Origin: CALBPI01 sp045110335 | GTDB lineage: Bacteria; Pseudomonadota; Gammaproteobacteria; Steroidobacterales; Woeseiaceae | Length of the DNA: 64,000 nt | Assembly: GCA_045110335.1 (NCBI GenBank) | Contig: JBGCGB010000024.1 | Location: forward strand, 248,001 to 312,000 | Direction of reading: 5' to 3' | In this document: piece after piece, positions 61,610-64,000 of the stretch | Layout: every line of letters starts with the position of its first letter | Position numbering within the stretch: the stretch's first letter is position 1 | Made by a program: the position numbers and the translations under genes | Notes under the pieces: model-generated | The model's database searches: none | Told to the model about the DNA's origin: nothing | What the model saw: only the letters and a program-made list of their open reading frames with translations

Positions 61610-62124
61610 GCGCAAAAGATGTGCCGGCTGTTGACGGTGAGTTCGAGTTACCGCCTGGCAGTATCCAGAAAAAAGGGATGGTCGTTACAAGCATCGATAC
61701 CGTCGTCAATTGGGCGCGTACGGGATCGATGTGGCCGATGACGTTCGGCTTGGCCTGCTGTGCTGTCGAAATGATGCATGCTGGCGCCGCCCGTTACGAC
61801 CTCGACCGGTTTGGTGTCATTTTTCGCCCTAGCCCGCGTCAGTCGGATGTCATGATCGTCGCTGGTACCCTAGTCAACAAGATGGCACCAGCGCTCCGCA
61901 AGGTCTATGACCAGATGCCGGAGCCACGCTGGGTCATTTCCATGGGTTCCTGCGCTAACGGTGGCGGTTACTACCATTATTCTTACGCCGTGGTGCGCGG
62001 CTGCGACCGGGTCGTGCCGGTCGATGTCTATGTACCTGGCTGTCCACCGACTGCTGAGGCGTTGATGTACGGTATTTTGCAATTGCAAAAGAAAATCCGT
62101 CGCACGAGTACGATCGCACGATGA
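61600..62124 (+). CDS. nuoB: NADH-quinone oxidoreductase subunit B
   Basis: A 174-residue protein starting at a GTG at 61600 that overlaps the end of nuoA, with AAAGGGG upstream. The [4Fe-4S] cluster N2 ligands are the adjacent pair in FGLACCAVEMM, one Cys in SMGSCANGGG and one in YVPGCPPT. It binds the last cluster that passes electrons to quinone. nuoC overlaps its end by four bases. Confidence 0.96.
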   Translation: MGLSAKDVPAVDGEFELPPGSIQKKGMVVTSIDTVVNWARTGSMWPMTFGLACCAVEMMHAGAARYDLDRFGVIFRPSPRQSDVMIVAGTLVNKMAPALRKVYDQMPEPRWVISMGSCANGGGYYHYSYAVVRGCDRVVPVDVYVPGCPPTAEALMYGILQLQKKIRRTSTIAR

Positions 62125-62831
62125 CTGACAATGCAAAAACCAGTCGCGCCGATGTGCTGGCTGCCGAGCTGCGGGAACGCTTTCCAGAAATTTCAGTCAC
62201 GGTTAGTGCCGAACGCGAAGTTGCCATGCAGGTGGCTCGCGAGCAGCTGATCGAGGTTGCCACCATTCTTCGTGACGATCCGGCATTCGCTTTTACCACC
62301 ATGATCGATTTGTGCGGCGTCGACTACCTGACGTATGGCGACGACGAATGGAAAACCAATAGTGCGACCGATTCGGGTTATTCGCGAGGTGTGCAACGGG
62401 ACGTCATCATTGATGACTCCGATACCTTTGCTGCGGACCGTTTCGCCTCTGTCGTTCATTTGTTGTCAATCACGCACAACCGGCGCTTGCGGTTAAAAGT
62501 TTTTACATCTGCCGAGAATCCGCCGCGTGTACCTTCGCTGATAGAGGTCTGGCGGTCTGCGGATTGGTATGAACGCGAAGCTTTCGATTTGTTTGGCATT
62601 ATTTATGAAGGTCATCCGGATTTGCGTCGGTTACTGACCGACTACGGGTTTATCGGTCATCCTTTCAGGAAGGATTTTCCGCTGTCCGGCAATGTGGAAG
62701 TCCGCTATGACGCCGAGAAAGGGCGCGTAGCTTACCAGCCAGTTTCTATTGAGCCGCGCACTTTGGTGCCACGGGTTATCCGTGATGACAATCGTTATGA
62801 CGCGGCGTTGAAAGAGTCACCTGATGTCTGA
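62121..62831 (+). CDS. nuoC: NADH-quinone oxidoreductase subunit C
   Basis: A 236-residue protein: FTTMIDLCGVDYLTYG, VHLLSITHNRRLRLKVF, VPSLIEVWRSADWYEREAFDLFGIIYEGHPDLRRLL and GHPFRKDFPLSG. It is a peripheral-arm subunit of complex I. The gene is separate from nuoD, unlike the fused nuoCD of enterobacteria. An insertion around residues 78-106 (GYSRGVQRDVIIDDSD) is peculiar to this lineage or species. Confidence 0.95.
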   Translation: MTDNAKTSRADVLAAELRERFPEISVTVSAEREVAMQVAREQLIEVATILRDDPAFAFTTMIDLCGVDYLTYGDDEWKTNSATDSGYSRGVQRDVIIDDSDTFAADRFASVVHLLSITHNRRLRLKVFTSAENPPRVPSLIEVWRSADWYEREAFDLFGIIYEGHPDLRRLLTDYGFIGHPFRKDFPLSGNVEVRYDAEKGRVAYQPVSIEPRTLVPRVIRDDNRYDAALKESPDV

Positions 62832-64000
62832 GATACAGAACTTTACGTTGAATTTTGGGCCGCAGCATCCTGCGGCGCATGGTGTCTTGCGTCTTATTCT
62901 CGAGATGGATGGTGAGACCATCCAACGTGCAGATCCACACGTCGGTTTGTTGCATCGGGGTACAGAGAAGCTCGCCGAATCAAAACCTTTTAACCAGTCT
63001 ATTGGTTACATGGATCGCCTCGACTACGTGTCGATGATGTGCAACGAGCATGGCTATGTATTGGCGATCGAAAAGTTACTCGGCGTTGAAGCCCCGATTC
63101 GGGCCCAGTATATCCGGGTTATGTTCGACGAAGTCACCCGTATCCTGAATCATCTGATGTGGCTAGGTGCGCACGGTCTCGATATTGGTGCAATGACCAT
63201 GTTCTTGTACTGCTTCCGTGAACGTGAAGACCTGATGGACTGTTATGAAGCTGTTTCCGGCACGCGCATGCATGCGACGTATTATCGTCCCGGCGGCGTT
63301 TATCGTGATCTTCCGGAAACCATGCCTAAGTATGAAGCCTCTAAGTGGCGCTCTGAAAAGGACGCGGGTCGGCTTAACGAAAGTCGACGGGGCAGTTTGC
63401 TCGATTTCTTGGAAGACTTTACCAATCGTTTTCCGAAGTGTGTCGATGAGTACGAGACACTGCTGACTGACAACCGAATCTGGAAGCAGCGTACGGTCAA
63501 TATCGGTGTGGTGACGCCCGAGCGCGCTCAACAGTTAGGCTTCACCGGTCCGATGTTGCGAGGCTCCGGTATCGCATGGGACCTGCGCAAGAAACAACCG
63601 TACGAAGTCTATGACCTGATGGATTTTGATATTCCTGTTGGCGTCAATGGTGACTGCTATGACCGCTATCTCGTGCGTGTCGAGGAGATGCGTCAGTCGA
63701 ACAGAATCATCAAGCAATGCATCGATTGGTTGCGTGGAAATCCTGGTCCGGTGATGTTGGACGATCGCAAAATCTCGCCACCGAAACGGGTTGAGATGAA
63801 GGGTGATATGGAATCGCTAATTCATCACTTCAAGTTGTTCACAGAGGGATACAGCGTGCCGGCAGGAGAGTCGTATGCCGCCATCGAGCATCCCAAAGGC
63901 GAGTTTGGCGTCTACATCGTTTCGGATGGTGCTAACAAGCCTTACCGTGTCAAAGTTCGGGCACCGGGTTTTGCACATCTTTCAGCGATGAACGAAATGG
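62824..64000 (+). CDS. nuoD: NADH-quinone oxidoreductase subunit D, cut by the window end
   Basis: At least 392 codons, open to the end of the window; the family has about 417. It starts with ATG at 62824, eight bases before the nuoC stop. Motifs: NFGPQHPAAHGVLRL, PHVGLLHRGTEKL, YMDRLDYVSMMCNEHGY, TRILNHLMWLGAHGLDIGAMT and FTGPMLRGSGI. This is the 49-kDa quinone-site subunit of complex I. About 25 residues are missing beyond the edge. Confidence 0.96.
   Translation, partial: MSEIQNFTLNFGPQHPAAHGVLRLILEMDGETIQRADPHVGLLHRGTEKLAESKPFNQSIGYMDRLDYVSMMCNEHGYVLAIEKLLGVEAPIRAQYIRVMFDEVTRILNHLMWLGAHGLDIGAMTMFLYCFREREDLMDCYEAVSGTRMHATYYRPGGVYRDLPETMPKYEASKWRSEKDAGRLNESRRGSLLDFLEDFTNRFPKCVDEYETLLTDNRIWKQRTVNIGVVTPERAQQLGFTGPMLRGSGIAWDLRKKQPYEVYDLMDFDIPVGVNGDCYDRYLVRVEEMRQSNRIIKQCIDWLRGNPGPVMLDDRKISPPKRVEMKGDMESLIHHFKLFTEGYSVPAGESYAAIEHPKGEFGVYIVSDGANKPYRVKVRAPGFAHLSAMNEM

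Noticed and set aside
1..64000. CRISPR arrays, insertion sequences, prophage, integrase or attachment sites
   Set aside because: No regularly spaced repeats, transposase or integrase motifs, or direct repeats next to the tRNA were seen.

Overview
The window is 64 kb of chromosome from a gammaproteobacterium with moderate GC content. The evidence is the gene order from about 37 to 64 kb (smpB, ratA, rnfH, bamE, fur, recN, nadK, hrcA, grpE, dnaK, dnaJ, carAB, greA, yhbY, rlmE, ftsH, folP, glmM, tpiA, secG, tRNA-Leu, nuoABCD), a tmRNA whose tag reads ANDDNYAIAA, and sigma-32-type heat-shock promoters. No genus can be assigned safely from the sequence. I see no phage, insertion sequence, CRISPR array or replication origin.

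Region 1 (0-8.3 kb) holds a minus-strand run of four small uncharacterised genes behind a Ycf46-like AAA ATPase. After these come a secreted metallopeptidase-like lipoprotein, an NlpC/P60 lipoprotein, dodecin, a BON-LysM protein, a DUF2878-type membrane protein and two translationally coupled lipoproteins. Region 2 (8.4-12.8 kb) is a compact signalling operon. A double-PAS histidine kinase is followed by two response regulators, one with an HDOD output and one with a degenerate HD-GYP-like output. Both junctions are ATGA overlaps.

Region 3 (14.1-28.4 kb) is a nucleoside salvage and catabolism island. A lipoprotein MtaD-type deaminase and a cupin lie beside deoD, deoC, an aldehyde dehydrogenase and a half-length aldehyde dehydrogenase homologue. 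Then come adenosine kinase, two divergent purine-type phosphoribosyltransferases, a NupC-type nucleoside transporter, cdd, upp and tdk. Together these could import nucleosides, deaminate or phosphorolyse them, return bases and nucleosides to nucleotides, and burn deoxyribose phosphate through acetaldehyde to acetate. An isochorismatase-like hydrolase and a secreted amidohydrolase close the region.

Region 4 (28.6-36.2 kb) has an Hsp20 gene with a sigma-32-type promoter and a ROSE-like RNA thermometer over its ribosome binding site. It also has a Tat-exported PhoX-like protein, an exported NTF2-like protein, a TolB-propeller/CehA metallohydrolase, a DUF1963 protein and a TPR-like protein. Region 5 (36.2-64 kb) begins with tmRNA (minus strand), a lipoprotein RidA homologue and smpB, and runs through the housekeeping blocks to nuoD, which is cut by the window end. 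The heat-shock block carries two further sigma-32-type promoters (grpE, dnaK) with the same 13-bp spacer as hsp20. It encodes HrcA but has no recognisable CIRCE element. Two unexplained palindromes sit in the hrcA and grpE leaders and are the best regulatory leads here.
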